10,525 bases of DNA from Pseudanabaenaceae cyanobacterium MP8IB2.15 (lineage in GTDB: Bacteria; Cyanobacteriota; Cyanobacteriia; Pseudanabaenales; Pseudanabaenaceae): positions 1 to 10,525 of the forward strand of contig JARCMB010000182.1 in NCBI GenBank assembly GCA_030248825.1. The letters are read 5' to 3'. A program made the position numbers and the translations under genes. Under the pieces are notes generated by a model. The model was not told the origin of the DNA. It did not search any database and worked only from the letters and a program-made list of their open reading frames with translations. Of the stretch, positions 1 through 5,548 are shown one piece after another. Within the stretch, counting starts at the first letter, position 1; each line of letters starts with the position of its first letter.

Positions 1-1
1 A

Positions 2-802
2 TCCGAAGAACTGCGAATTACAGCTTCTGGATTATTTGCCGATAAGATTGCCAAAAACAAAAATAATCTGATTTACCAAAGCTTTGAGCAATTCTTCGAT
101 CGAATCGGGAAGCCAAAGCCAGTAATTTCACTCGGCATTGAAACGCAGGTGCCATTGGCAAGAGGGCTGGGGAGTTCGGCAACCGCAATTATTGGTGGAC
201 TAGTCGGTGGCAACCTGTTGGCTGGGTCGCCGCTCAGTCAGAACGATCTGTTAAATATGGCGATCGAAATTGAAGGACATCCCGATAACGTTGCACCTGC
301 GATGCTGGGCGGTTGTCAGCTAATTGCCTCAAAGCTGAATGGTGGGTGGGAATATTGCGCTTTGCCTTGGCATGAACAGGTGTCGATCGCCTTGGCAATT
401 CCTGATTTTGAACTTTCCACATCTAAGGCGCGTCAGGCTCTGCCCAAACAAGTTGCGCTCAAAGATGCGGTTTTCAACGCTTCTCATTTAGCCCTACTGA
501 CTCAGGCTTTAATTACCGCAAACCCTGACTGGCTGCAATCGGCTCTGCAAGATCGGCTGCATCAACCCTATCGTCAAAGCTTAATCCCCGGCATGGAAGC
601 AGTCCAAACCGCCGCGATCGAATCAGGTGCTTATGGTTTGGTGATCAGTGGTGCGGGCCCAACTTTACTTGCCCTAGGTAGCCCAGATCGAATTGATTCG
701 ATCGGTGATGCCATGGTGAATGCTTGGCAAGGACTGGGAATGATCGCTCAAAAGCAATGTTTATCGATCGCGACTGACGGCACTACTTTCACTGAAACCT
801 GA
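2..802 (+). CDS. thrB: Homoserine kinase, 5'-truncated by the window edge
   Basis: Homoserine kinase phosphorylates the hydroxyl of L-homoserine with ATP, the step before threonine synthase, in the cytoplasm. The frame is open from base 2, so 266 residues are visible; bacterial ThrB is about 300, so roughly 40 N-terminal residues lie outside. The GTG at 149 is internal, because homologous sequence continues upstream of it. Seen directly: the GHMP-kinase ATP-binding motif PLARGLGSSATA just after base 149, the GHPDNVAPAMLGG segment about 40 residues later, and the C-terminal glycine-rich motif ISGAGPTLLALG near base 645. These motifs in this order are typical of ThrB rather than of mevalonate or galactokinase GHMP enzymes. 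The stop is TGA at 800-802. The next gene starts 149 bp further on, so co-transcription is uncertain. No frameshift is visible. Confidence 0.93.
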   Translation, partial: SEELRITASGLFADKIAKNKNNLIYQSFEQFFDRIGKPKPVISLGIETQVPLARGLGSSATAIIGGLVGGNLLAGSPLSQNDLLNMAIEIEGHPDNVAPAMLGGCQLIASKLNGGWEYCALPWHEQVSIALAIPDFELSTSKARQALPKQVALKDAVFNASHLALLTQALITANPDWLQSALQDRLHQPYRQSLIPGMEAVQTAAIESGAYGLVISGAGPTLLALGSPDRIDSIGDAMVNAWQGLGMIAQKQCLSIATDGTTFTET

Positions 803-896
803 TCTGGGATCATGTCACCTTTGGGTTGGAGTGGGTAGAATAGTCTATGAGATCTACCAGATCAATTATTCAGGCTCAGGCATTTCCGTAAATGCT

Positions 897-926
897 TTGA
901 TATGATTGCCTTACTAAATGTTCAAT
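897..926 (+). promoter_or_regulatory. Possible promoter for the 86-aa protein / bvdR pair
   Basis: TTGATA at 897-902 and TTCAAT at 921-926 are separated by 18 bp and lie about 25 bp before the ATG at 952. The -10 matches only 4 of 6 consensus bases. A small inverted repeat, GCATTT-CCGT-AAATGC (880-895), sits immediately upstream; it is AT-rich with no T-run after it, so I do not call it a terminator. The promoter is inferred from sequence only. Confidence 0.25.
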
Positions 927-951
927 CGATGCGTTAAAGTCAGGATCGTTT

Positions 952-1212
952 ATGACTAAATTCCAGTTTCTGCTAGTTACATCCCTCGTCACTTCTGTGA
1001 TCTTTCTGATCATGGGAAGTCGTGATAGCAATCCGTTTGGCTCGATCTTTCCAGTCGCGATCATGGTTGCGTTGGCAGCACTGGGAAATCGGTTTATTAC
1101 TGAGCCAATTTGGAATAAAGCGGCACTGTGGGTAAATAACGTTACGGGTCGTCGGATTTTCCGTGTCAATCTCAAGCGTCTGCCGCCATCAAAGTCGCGC
1201 CGTTTACGCTAA
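952..1212 (+). CDS. Small two-helix membrane protein of unknown function, coupled to bvdR
   Basis: I do not recognise this 86-residue protein. Two hydrophobic stretches are visible, at about residues 5-22 and 31-48, separated by a short polar turn (SRDSNP). They are followed by a C-terminal tail that becomes strongly basic (residues 67-86, ending SKSRRLR). This suggests a small inner- or thylakoid-membrane protein with its basic tail in the cytoplasm by the positive-inside rule. The start is supported by AGGA at 942-945, 6 nt before the ATG. The stop TAA (1210-1212) is followed after only 3 nt by the bvdR ATG, so the two are almost certainly co-transcribed and probably translationally coupled. 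A functional link to bilin metabolism is possible but only inferred from position. The overlapping minus-strand frame (876-1175) shows no family resemblance and is treated as a shadow. Confidence 0.75.
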   Translation: MTKFQFLLVTSLVTSVIFLIMGSRDSNPFGSIFPVAIMVALAALGNRFITEPIWNKAALWVNNVTGRRIFRVNLKRLPPSKSRRLR

Positions 1213-1215
1213 TTC

Positions 1216-2208
1216 ATGAACTTACCTACTTATCTGAGAAGCGATCCTCTCCGCATTGGTATCGTCGGTACTGGCTTTGTGGCAAAACTGCGGGCAGAAA
1301 TCTTGCAGCAAGATCCGAGAGTGCAATTAATCTCGATCGCAGGTAATGCTGAAAAAGGTCAATCGATCGCCCAAGAATTTGGCATGACTCACTACGATTA
1401 CTGGTCGGAACTGGTAATGCGTCCTGACATCGATCTAGTCGTTGTCGCTACCGTCAACCGCGATCATGCTACCGTGGTTGCCAAAGCTCTCCGTGCTGGC
1501 AAGCATGTGATTGTTGAATATCCCCTAGCATTTTCGATCGATGAAGCCCAAGATCTGGTCGAGCTAGCGGCTCAGAAACAGCTATTACTACACGTCGAGC
1601 ATCTCGAATTGCTGGGCAGTGTTCACCAGTCAGTACTTAAAGCCTTACCCAAAATTGGCGCGCCATTCTATGCTCGTTACGTCACCCAAAGTCCACAACG
1701 ACCCGCCCCCGATAAATGGACTTATATGCCTGAACTGTTCGGGTTTCCGATGATTGCGGCGATTTCACGCATTCACAGATTGACCGCAGTTTTTGGCAAG
1801 GTTCGATCGATTTCATGTCAGTTACGCTATGACGGTAAAGCCCTCCCCCGCCAATTTTCTTCCTGTGTCTGCAATGCTCAACTCCAATTTGCCAGTGGTT
1901 TAATCGCCGATGTCGGTTACAGTAAAGGCGAAAAAATATGGAAGTCAGAGCGCAGTCTGGAGATCCAAGGACAGGATGGGGCGATCTTGTTTGAGAAAGA
2001 AGTCGGTAAGTTAATCACAGTTGACGGTGAAACCCCATTACCCGCCGAAGCTCCCAAAGGTCTGTTTAAACTTGATACCGAAGGTGTCCTATCGCATTTA
2101 TTTAACGGTACACCTCTCTATACCAATTCAACCAATGCTCTCCACGCCTTAGCTGTAGCCTGTGCTGCCGAAAAAGCTGCCTTGACTGGACAAGTTGTCG
2201 AAGTTTAA
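1216..2208 (+). CDS. bvdR: Biliverdin reductase (Gfo/Idh/MocA fold)
   Basis: Biliverdin reductase uses NAD(P)H to reduce biliverdin IXalpha to bilirubin. The Synechocystis enzyme (BvdR, slr1784) has been linked to normal phycobiliprotein production. The protein has 330 residues against about 328 for Synechocystis. Seen directly: an N-terminal Rossmann motif GIVGTGFVAKLRAE (residues 15-28), DIDLVVVATVN (71-81), AGKHVIVEYPLA (94-105), LLHVEHLELLG (124-134), FGFPMIAAISRI (175-186) and GLFKLDTEGVL (282-292). From memory these match the cyanobacterial BvdR layout closely. The EYP at 101-103 replaces the EKP catalytic lysine motif of sugar dehydrogenases in this superfamily, and mammalian biliverdin reductase also has EYP. 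That separates it from generic Gfo/Idh/MocA oxidoreductases. It starts 3 nt after the small membrane protein gene and ends 41 nt before a tRNA. The annotation rests on recalled similarity, not an alignment. Confidence 0.88.
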   Translation: MNLPTYLRSDPLRIGIVGTGFVAKLRAEILQQDPRVQLISIAGNAEKGQSIAQEFGMTHYDYWSELVMRPDIDLVVVATVNRDHATVVAKALRAGKHVIVEYPLAFSIDEAQDLVELAAQKQLLLHVEHLELLGSVHQSVLKALPKIGAPFYARYVTQSPQRPAPDKWTYMPELFGFPMIAAISRIHRLTAVFGKVRSISCQLRYDGKALPRQFSSCVCNAQLQFASGLIADVGYSKGEKIWKSERSLEIQGQDGAILFEKEVGKLITVDGETPLPAEAPKGLFKLDTEGVLSHLFNGTPLYTNSTNALHALAVACAAEKAALTGQVVEV

Positions 2209-2232
2209 GACCAAAGTTCCAGCCGAGAATGA

Positions 2233-2238
2233 TACAAT
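2233..2238 (+). promoter_or_regulatory. Possible -10 box for tRNA-Val
   Basis: TACAAT (5 of 6 to TATAAT) lies 11 nt before the first base of the tRNA, a suitable distance for a -10 element. No good -35 is seen at 16-18 bp (around ACCAAA). The tRNA may instead be transcribed by read-through from bvdR, whose stop is only 41 nt upstream. Confidence 0.3.
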
Positions 2239-2249
2239 CGAAACCCATC

Positions 2250-2321
2250 GGGTGATTAGCACAGTGGTAGCGCGCTTCCTTCACACGGAAGATGTCACTG
2301 GTTCGAATCCAGTATCGCCCA
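2250..2321 (+). tRNA. tRNA-Val (anticodon CAC)
   Basis: This is a 72-nt cloverleaf. The acceptor stem is GGGTGAT (2250-2256) with ATCGCCC (2314-2320), seven pairs including one G-U, and the discriminator base is A at 2321. The anticodon stem is CTTCC (2275-2279) with GGAAG (2287-2291). The loop TTCACAC places CAC at 2282-2284, which reads GTG (valine). The T arm is ACTGG-TTCGAAT-CCAGT (2297-2313). The D arm GCAC (2259-2262) with GCGC (2270-2273) has an A-C mismatch at the third pair, where the cyanobacterial form I recall has GCGC/GCGC. The 3' CCA is not encoded. It is a single isolated tRNA on the same strand as bvdR. Confidence 0.95.
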
Positions 2322-2345
2322 TAATTTCTGCTCAAAAAACTATTA

Positions 2346-2476
2346 GGGACTGGTTTCGCTGGATGGGATAAATAACTCAAAACATTTGAAATATATAGGT
2401 CACAGCGATTTTGGTGATTTATCCCCAAAATCGCTGTGACCTAAAAGGATTATTCCCATGATATGGAACCAGTTCC
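2346..2476. repeat. Nested inverted repeats, MITE-like or structured 3' UTR
   Basis: Three concentric pairings fold this stretch onto itself. The outer arms are GGGACTGGTTTC (2346-2357) with GGAACCAGTTCC (2465-2476): 12 pairs, 10 perfect complements and two G-U. The middle arms are ATGGGATAA (2363-2371) with TTATTCCCAT (2450-2459), with one bulged base. The inner arms are a perfect 19-bp inverted repeat (2396-2414 with 2425-2443). The right end stops two bases short of the nusA stop codon (2479-2481). The layout resembles a decayed miniature inverted-repeat element, but no clear target duplication is visible. It could equally be a structured 3' end of the nusA transcript. No ORF of note lies inside. 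Confidence 0.5.
2396..2443. terminator. Strong hairpin between converging tRNA-Val and nusA units
   Basis: The arms TAGGTCACAGCGATTTTGG (2396-2414) and CCAAAATCGCTGTGACCTA (2425-2443) are perfectly complementary over 19 bp with a 10-nt loop. Either RNA strand would fold. On the minus strand, downstream of nusA, it is followed by a moderately T-rich run (TATATTTCAAATGTTTT). On the plus strand what follows is A-rich. It therefore fits a nusA terminator better than a tRNA terminator, but lacks the classic uninterrupted T-run. On the minus strand a better run (GTTTTTT) follows the outer stem of the surrounding nested structure. Confidence 0.5.
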
Positions 2477-2478
2477 AG

Positions 2479-3744
2479 TTATGATTCCTCGGTCTCTTCA
2501 ACCCGATCTATTACTTCTTCTTCAATCTCATCTTCGTATTCTTCTTCCACAACTCTAGAAACTCTATTCGCCGCTTCCTCAGCCGCTTTACGATCTTCAG
2601 CTTCATAGTCATATTTGGAAGCATCTTTGATATCGATCTTCCAACCTGTCAAACGCGCAGCGAGACGGACATTTTGCCCCTCTTTGCCGATCGCTAAACT
2701 CAGTTGATCGTCTGGAACCAGAACATGAGCTTGTCGATCTTCAGCATTGATCAGGCGGACATCATGGATGCGTGCAGGGCTGAGCGCATTGGCAATATAA
2801 GTCGCAGGATCTGGCGACCAACGGATCACATCGATCTTTTCACCGCGCAACTCGGCAACCACAGCTTGAATCCGCGCTCCCCTAGCTCCAATGCAAGCAC
2901 CGACAGGATCGACATCTCGTTCTAAGGTATCCACCGCAATCTTGGTGCGCGGTCCCACCGAGTAAGAAGGCGGATTTGCTTCCCTCGCGACGGCAACAAT
3001 CCGCACGATTTCATCTTCAATTTCGGGGACTTCGGTGGCAAATAGATAAACGACCAAACCCGCATCGGCACGAGAAACCATCAACTGAGGACCACGTCTC
3101 GATCCTTCATAGACCCGCTTCAAATAGACCTTGAGTGTCGTATTGGGGCGATAGGGGCGTTCACTCGGCAACTGTTCGCGCTTGGGCAGTTCCGCTTCAA
3201 TCTCTTGCTGTCCGTTCTCAGTTTTGACTGCCATAATCACAGAGCTATTCTCAAATCTCAGGACTCTTGCCTGGATTACCTCACCTTCTAGGTCTTGGAA
3301 TGCCTCTTGGATGATCCGACGCTCTTGATCGCGCAGTTTTTGGGCAAGCACCTGCTTAGTCTGGATCGCTGCCATCCGCCCAAAGTCATTTTGCCCTGGC
3401 GTGACATCAACCACGACTGTGCCACCAGCTTGGGCTTCGGGCGCAACTTCGCGCACTTCGGCGAGGGAAATCTGATGATCGGAGTTTTCGACTTCTTCGA
3501 CGATCGTTTTGGTCGCGAGTACGCGAAATCCCCCATTTTCAATATCGAGTTCGACATCAAAGTTCTCAAAGTATTCTTCTTCAAAATTGATGCTGATGTC
3601 GGAGCGATAAGTTTTGCGGAAACGTTCGTAGCCTTTAAGCAAAGCCTCACGTAGCGCATTCTGAACCGCATGTTTGGGTAGGTTGCGTTCTTTGCTGATT
3701 ACTTCGACCATACCGCCTAATCCTGGGAGGCTGACGATTGACAT
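2479..3744 (-). CDS. nusA: Transcription termination/antitermination factor NusA
   Basis: NusA binds RNA polymerase and nascent RNA and modulates pausing, termination and antitermination. The 421 residues show an RNAP-binding N-terminal domain (about 1-130, with the hallmark NDFGRMAAIQTKQVL near 119-133). An S1-type region follows (about 152-225), then KH1 with GARG at 286-289 (DPVGACIGARGARIQ) and KH2 with GKEG at 353-356 (AIGKEGQNVRLAARLTGW). The last 40 residues are strongly acidic. The C-terminal acidic repeats of the longer E. coli protein (about 495 residues) are absent, as expected outside gammaproteobacteria. The ATG at 3742-3744 is supported by AAAGGAG, with a 9-nt spacer to the start. 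rimP lies 83 bp upstream on the same strand, the usual operon partner. The usual downstream ylxR and infB are missing here; the gene ends in a hairpin region facing a tRNA. Confidence 0.96.
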   Translation of the reverse strand: MSIVSLPGLGGMVEVISKERNLPKHAVQNALREALLKGYERFRKTYRSDISINFEEEYFENFDVELDIENGGFRVLATKTIVEEVENSDHQISLAEVREVAPEAQAGGTVVVDVTPGQNDFGRMAAIQTKQVLAQKLRDQERRIIQEAFQDLEGEVIQARVLRFENSSVIMAVKTENGQQEIEAELPKREQLPSERPYRPNTTLKVYLKRVYEGSRRGPQLMVSRADAGLVVYLFATEVPEIEDEIVRIVAVAREANPPSYSVGPRTKIAVDTLERDVDPVGACIGARGARIQAVVAELRGEKIDVIRWSPDPATYIANALSPARIHDVRLINAEDRQAHVLVPDDQLSLAIGKEGQNVRLAARLTGWKIDIKDASKYDYEAEDRKAAEEAANRVSRVVEEEYEDEIEEEVIDRVEETEES

Positions 3745-3827
3745 ATACCAATACTCCTTTCTGTAACTTTTCGGTAAATTTAATTTTTGGTTCGATCGAG
3801 ATCGAGATCATTGGCGGCTTGATGTTG

Positions 3828-4280
3828 CTAAGTTAATTCCACTCTGCATACAAGTTCGCGGGGTAGGTTAACCAGTCGCCCTTTTTGACTGATCGTCAGG
3901 TTAGTTTCATCCCGATCGACGAGATTGCCAGTCCATTCTTGTTTACCCTCGTGGGGAATTCTGGTATTGACTTTCACTGCAAAGCCTTTAAACGCAATGA
4001 ATTCTCGATCGATCTCTAGGAGTCGATCGGTTCCAGGGCTAGATACTTCCAACACGAAGGCATGGGGGATAATTTCTTCCCGATCGAGGGCGGCTGACAA
4101 AGCCTGACTCATGCGTTCACAGTCCTCTAATCCAGTGTGCTGATTGGGGTTGAAAATATCAACGCGCAACACATGAGGATTTTTATGGGTATGCAGGATG
4201 ACATCGATCGCTTCTAAACCAAGTTCAGAGGCGATCGATTCAGCGAGCTGCAAAATCTGTGGAACTAACGGATGACTCAT
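3828..4280 (-). CDS. rimP: Ribosome maturation factor RimP
   Basis: RimP assists maturation of the 30S ribosomal subunit. The 150 residues from the chosen ATG match the family's usual length. Seen: an N-terminal alpha/beta domain (LAESIASELGLEAIDVIL, 12-29; HVLRVDIFN, 36-44), the segment LEDCERMSQALSAALD (51-66), the hallmark LEVSSPGTDRLL (77-88), and a C-terminal SH3-like beta domain ending LPRELVCRVELT. A GTG at 4325 would add 15 residues (SGNCPTFFVFIEPF) not typical of RimP, and it lies beside the leader hairpin, so I prefer the ATG at 4278-4280. No good Shine-Dalgarno sequence is visible before that ATG; upstream is T-rich, ending GAGCCTTTT. It is followed by nusA after 83 bp. Confidence 0.94.
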   Translation of the reverse strand: MSHPLVPQILQLAESIASELGLEAIDVILHTHKNPHVLRVDIFNPNQHTGLEDCERMSQALSAALDREEIIPHAFVLEVSSPGTDRLLEIDREFIAFKGFAVKVNTRIPHEGKQEWTGNLVDRDETNLTISQKGRLVNLPRELVCRVELT

Positions 4281-4298
4281 AAAAGGCTCAATAAAAAC

Positions 4299-4322
4299 AA
4301 AAAAAGTGGGGCAATTCCCACT
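4299..4322 (-). terminator. Intrinsic-terminator-like hairpin in front of rimP (terminator or attenuator)
   Basis: Read on the minus strand, AGTGGG (4322-4317), loop AATTGC, CCCACT (4310-4305) form a 6-bp stem. The T-run at the base of the 3' arm covers 4305-4299, and more T follows after one G. This is a textbook Rho-independent terminator shape, if short. It ends 18 nt before the rimP ATG and 124 nt after the ferredoxin stop. It either ends the ferredoxin transcript or lies in the rimP-nusA leader as an attenuator. A -10-like GATAAT on the minus strand around 4344-4349 would place a rimP start site upstream of the hairpin, favouring the attenuator reading. That is inference. Confidence 0.55.
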
Positions 4323-4445
4323 CACACACGACTTTCGGCTTGAATTATCTTACCCAATCATAGAAATGAAAAGGTGGGGATAATCGCCAGAAGACTCAAT
4401 AGACTGACTTAGTTTCAGCACTATCTTACCATGAGTAGTTTATGC

Positions 4446-4670
4446 CTACTCCCTTCTTTGCAACTCAGGTCGTTCTTCGGGCAAAATCGCCCCGTCAACT
4501 GGGCAAACTGTGAGGCAAACACCGCAGTCGATGCAGGTATCAAAGTCGATCCAGTACCAAGGTGTCCCTTTAAGATTAAATCCAGACGCAGGTTGGATGC
4601 AGGCGACAGGACAGGCAGGAGCACAGTCCGCTACTCCTTCACAGATATCAGTTGCGATCGTATACGCCAT
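4446..4670 (-). CDS. Bacterial-type two-cluster Fe-S ferredoxin, probably 7Fe
   Basis: This is a 74-residue soluble electron carrier with eight cysteines: C10, C16, C20, C24, C46, C49, C52 and C56. The second group is a classical CIDCGVCLTVCP motif. The first group is C-x5-C-x3-C-P-x2-C. Compared with recalled Azotobacter 7Fe ferredoxin I, the equivalents of C8, C16, C20, C24, C39, C42, C45 and C49 are present. The CxxC second cysteine of the first group (C11) is absent and the C10-C16 spacing is two residues shorter. A [3Fe-4S] plus [4Fe-4S] pair is therefore the likeliest content, but a 2[4Fe-4S] protein cannot be excluded. It resembles the small bacterial-type ferredoxin conserved in cyanobacteria (Synechocystis Ssr3184-like, from memory). 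It is co-directional with ccdA 78 bp upstream. The start ATG lacks an obvious Shine-Dalgarno sequence. Confidence 0.9.
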   Translation of the reverse strand: MAYTIATDICEGVADCAPACPVACIQPASGFNLKGTPWYWIDFDTCIDCGVCLTVCPVDGAILPEERPELQRRE

Positions 4671-4712
4671 AAAGTTCTAATCAACCAAAACACACAAATA
4701 ATTCAACTAGCC

Positions 4713-4740
4713 AATATAACTAATGGCACAGAATCGGCAA
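4713..4740 (-). promoter_or_regulatory. Candidate promoter for the ferredoxin gene
   Basis: On the minus strand TTGCCG (4740-4735), a 16-bp spacer and TATATT (4718-4713) form a sigma-70-like pair directly after the ccdA stop codon. The predicted start near 4706 gives a leader of about 36 nt. It implies the ferredoxin can be expressed independently of ccdA. Inferred from sequence only. Confidence 0.4.
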
Positions 4741-4748
4741 GATTGGGA

Positions 4749-5474
4749 TCAGGCGATCCGACTGAGAATAGACAGAGTGCCGAATCCAATCAAAGCAATG
4801 CCACTTGTCCAAGTCAGCCAGCCTGACCATTGACGGATCGTGAGCATTTGTTTAATTACACCCGTGAAGGTTCCCGCGATCGCCAAAGGCACGATCGATC
4901 CGATCGCATAAGCTAAGAGCATTCCCGCACCTAGGGTAATGTTGCCACTACCCGCGACCCAAGTTAGTAATGTGACCAAAACAGGTGTACTACAAGGCGA
5001 AGCGGCTAAGCCAAAGGTCATCCCAATCGCATAAGAACGCAAACTCGTCGGTAGTTTTGACGAAATTTCGATATTGCCCCAGTTTGGTAAACGCATGGGC
5101 AGCACTTCAAGCAATTGCAATCCCATCACAATCGCCACGACTCCGATCACCACCGACCAGATCCATCCCGTTTGACCATAGATTTTTCCTAATAGTGCCG
5201 CCACTAAGCCAAATCCAGTCAAAGTTGTAGCAAACCCCAGCGCAAACCAAGCAGATTGAAATGCTGCCACCCAACTATTTTTAGACTCAAATCCACCGAT
5301 GTAACCGATCGTCACAGGCAACATCGACAATGTACATGGCGTGAGACTCGTAGCTAAACCCGCCAGAAACACAAAACCGACACTGAGAGGTGTGAGGTGC
5401 TGGAGCTGAGCATTGACGATGGCATCAGACCATTGTTCGATCTGAAAAAACCAGAGTTGGATCGATCCGAACAT
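4749..5474 (-). CDS. ccdA: Cytochrome c biogenesis thiol-disulfide transporter CcdA
   Basis: CcdA moves reducing equivalents across the membrane (from cytoplasmic thioredoxin to the lumen or periplasm) to keep apocytochrome c haem-binding cysteines reduced for system II assembly. The 241 residues are typical. Seen: two Pro-Cys motifs in membrane segments, TSLTPC47TLSMLP and ASPC161STP, the redox pair of the CcdA/DsbD transmembrane family. About six hydrophobic segments are visible, at roughly residues 31-60, 70-96, 104-124, 150-173, 180-205 and 217-236. There is no periplasmic DsbD-type extension, so this is the short CcdA. The ccs1/ccsA partners are not adjacent in this window. A histidine kinase gene lies 74 bp upstream and the ferredoxin 78 bp downstream, all on one strand. 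A shared redox theme with the ferredoxin is possible but unproven. Confidence 0.93.
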   Translation of the reverse strand: MFGSIQLWFFQIEQWSDAIVNAQLQHLTPLSVGFVFLAGLATSLTPCTLSMLPVTIGYIGGFESKNSWVAAFQSAWFALGFATTLTGFGLVAALLGKIYGQTGWIWSVVIGVVAIVMGLQLLEVLPMRLPNWGNIEISSKLPTSLRSYAIGMTFGLAASPCSTPVLVTLLTWVAGSGNITLGAGMLLAYAIGSIVPLAIAGTFTGVIKQMLTIRQWSGWLTWTSGIALIGFGTLSILSRIA

Positions 5475-5519
5475 GAGATTTTAAGACTACTAGTTAATAG
5501 CTTAGTTTAGCTGCTAGTT

Positions 5520-5539
5520 GCCTGAGCGAAGTCGAAGGC
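5520..5539. repeat. REP-like short dispersed repeat between the kinase gene and ccdA
   Basis: GCCTGAGCGAAGTCGAAGGC has complementary ends (GCCT/AGGC). Its reverse complement contains CCTTCGACTTCGCTCAGG, a sequence I recall as a recurrent short intergenic element in cyanobacterial and other bacterial genomes. It lies in the 74-bp gap on the 3' side of the histidine kinase stop. Only one copy is present in this window, so the repeat status rests on memory. Confidence 0.45.
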
Positions 5540-5548
5540 AGGGATGGA

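Noticed and set aside
834..858. GGTAGA-N13-TCTACC inverted repeat downstream of thrB as a terminator
   Set aside because: The stem is short and the loop long, and the following sequence is not T-rich. I could not support a function.
876..1175. 99-codon open frame on the minus strand opposite the small membrane protein
   Set aside because: It is no better supported by start signals, shows no motif or membrane pattern, and lies over a plus-strand frame that has a Shine-Dalgarno sequence and is coupled to bvdR.
2182..2238. TTGACT at 2182-2187 as the -35 of the tRNA promoter
   Set aside because: It is 45 bp from the TACAAT box, far outside usable spacing, and lies in the bvdR coding sequence.
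3288..3671. Overlapping long frames on both strands inside nusA (3288-3671 minus, 3295-3654 plus)
   Set aside because: nusA is clearly coding here with the NDFGR motif and S1 region; the alternative frames have no motif.
4281..4325. Longer RimP with GTG start at 4325
   Set aside because: The extra 15 residues are not typical of the family and the GTG lies beside the terminator-like hairpin. The ATG at 4280 gives the standard 150-residue protein.
4433..4451. GAGTAG-N7-CTACTC hairpin at the ferredoxin stop codon as its terminator
   Set aside because: The stem is only 6 bp, overlaps the stop codon and is followed on the minus strand by no T-run. The hairpin at 4299-4322 is a better candidate.
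4431..4826. 131-codon plus-strand frame opposite the ferredoxin gene
   Set aside because: It is antisense to the cysteine-motif ferredoxin and the ccdA end, with low-complexity composition and no recognisable family; treated as a shadow.
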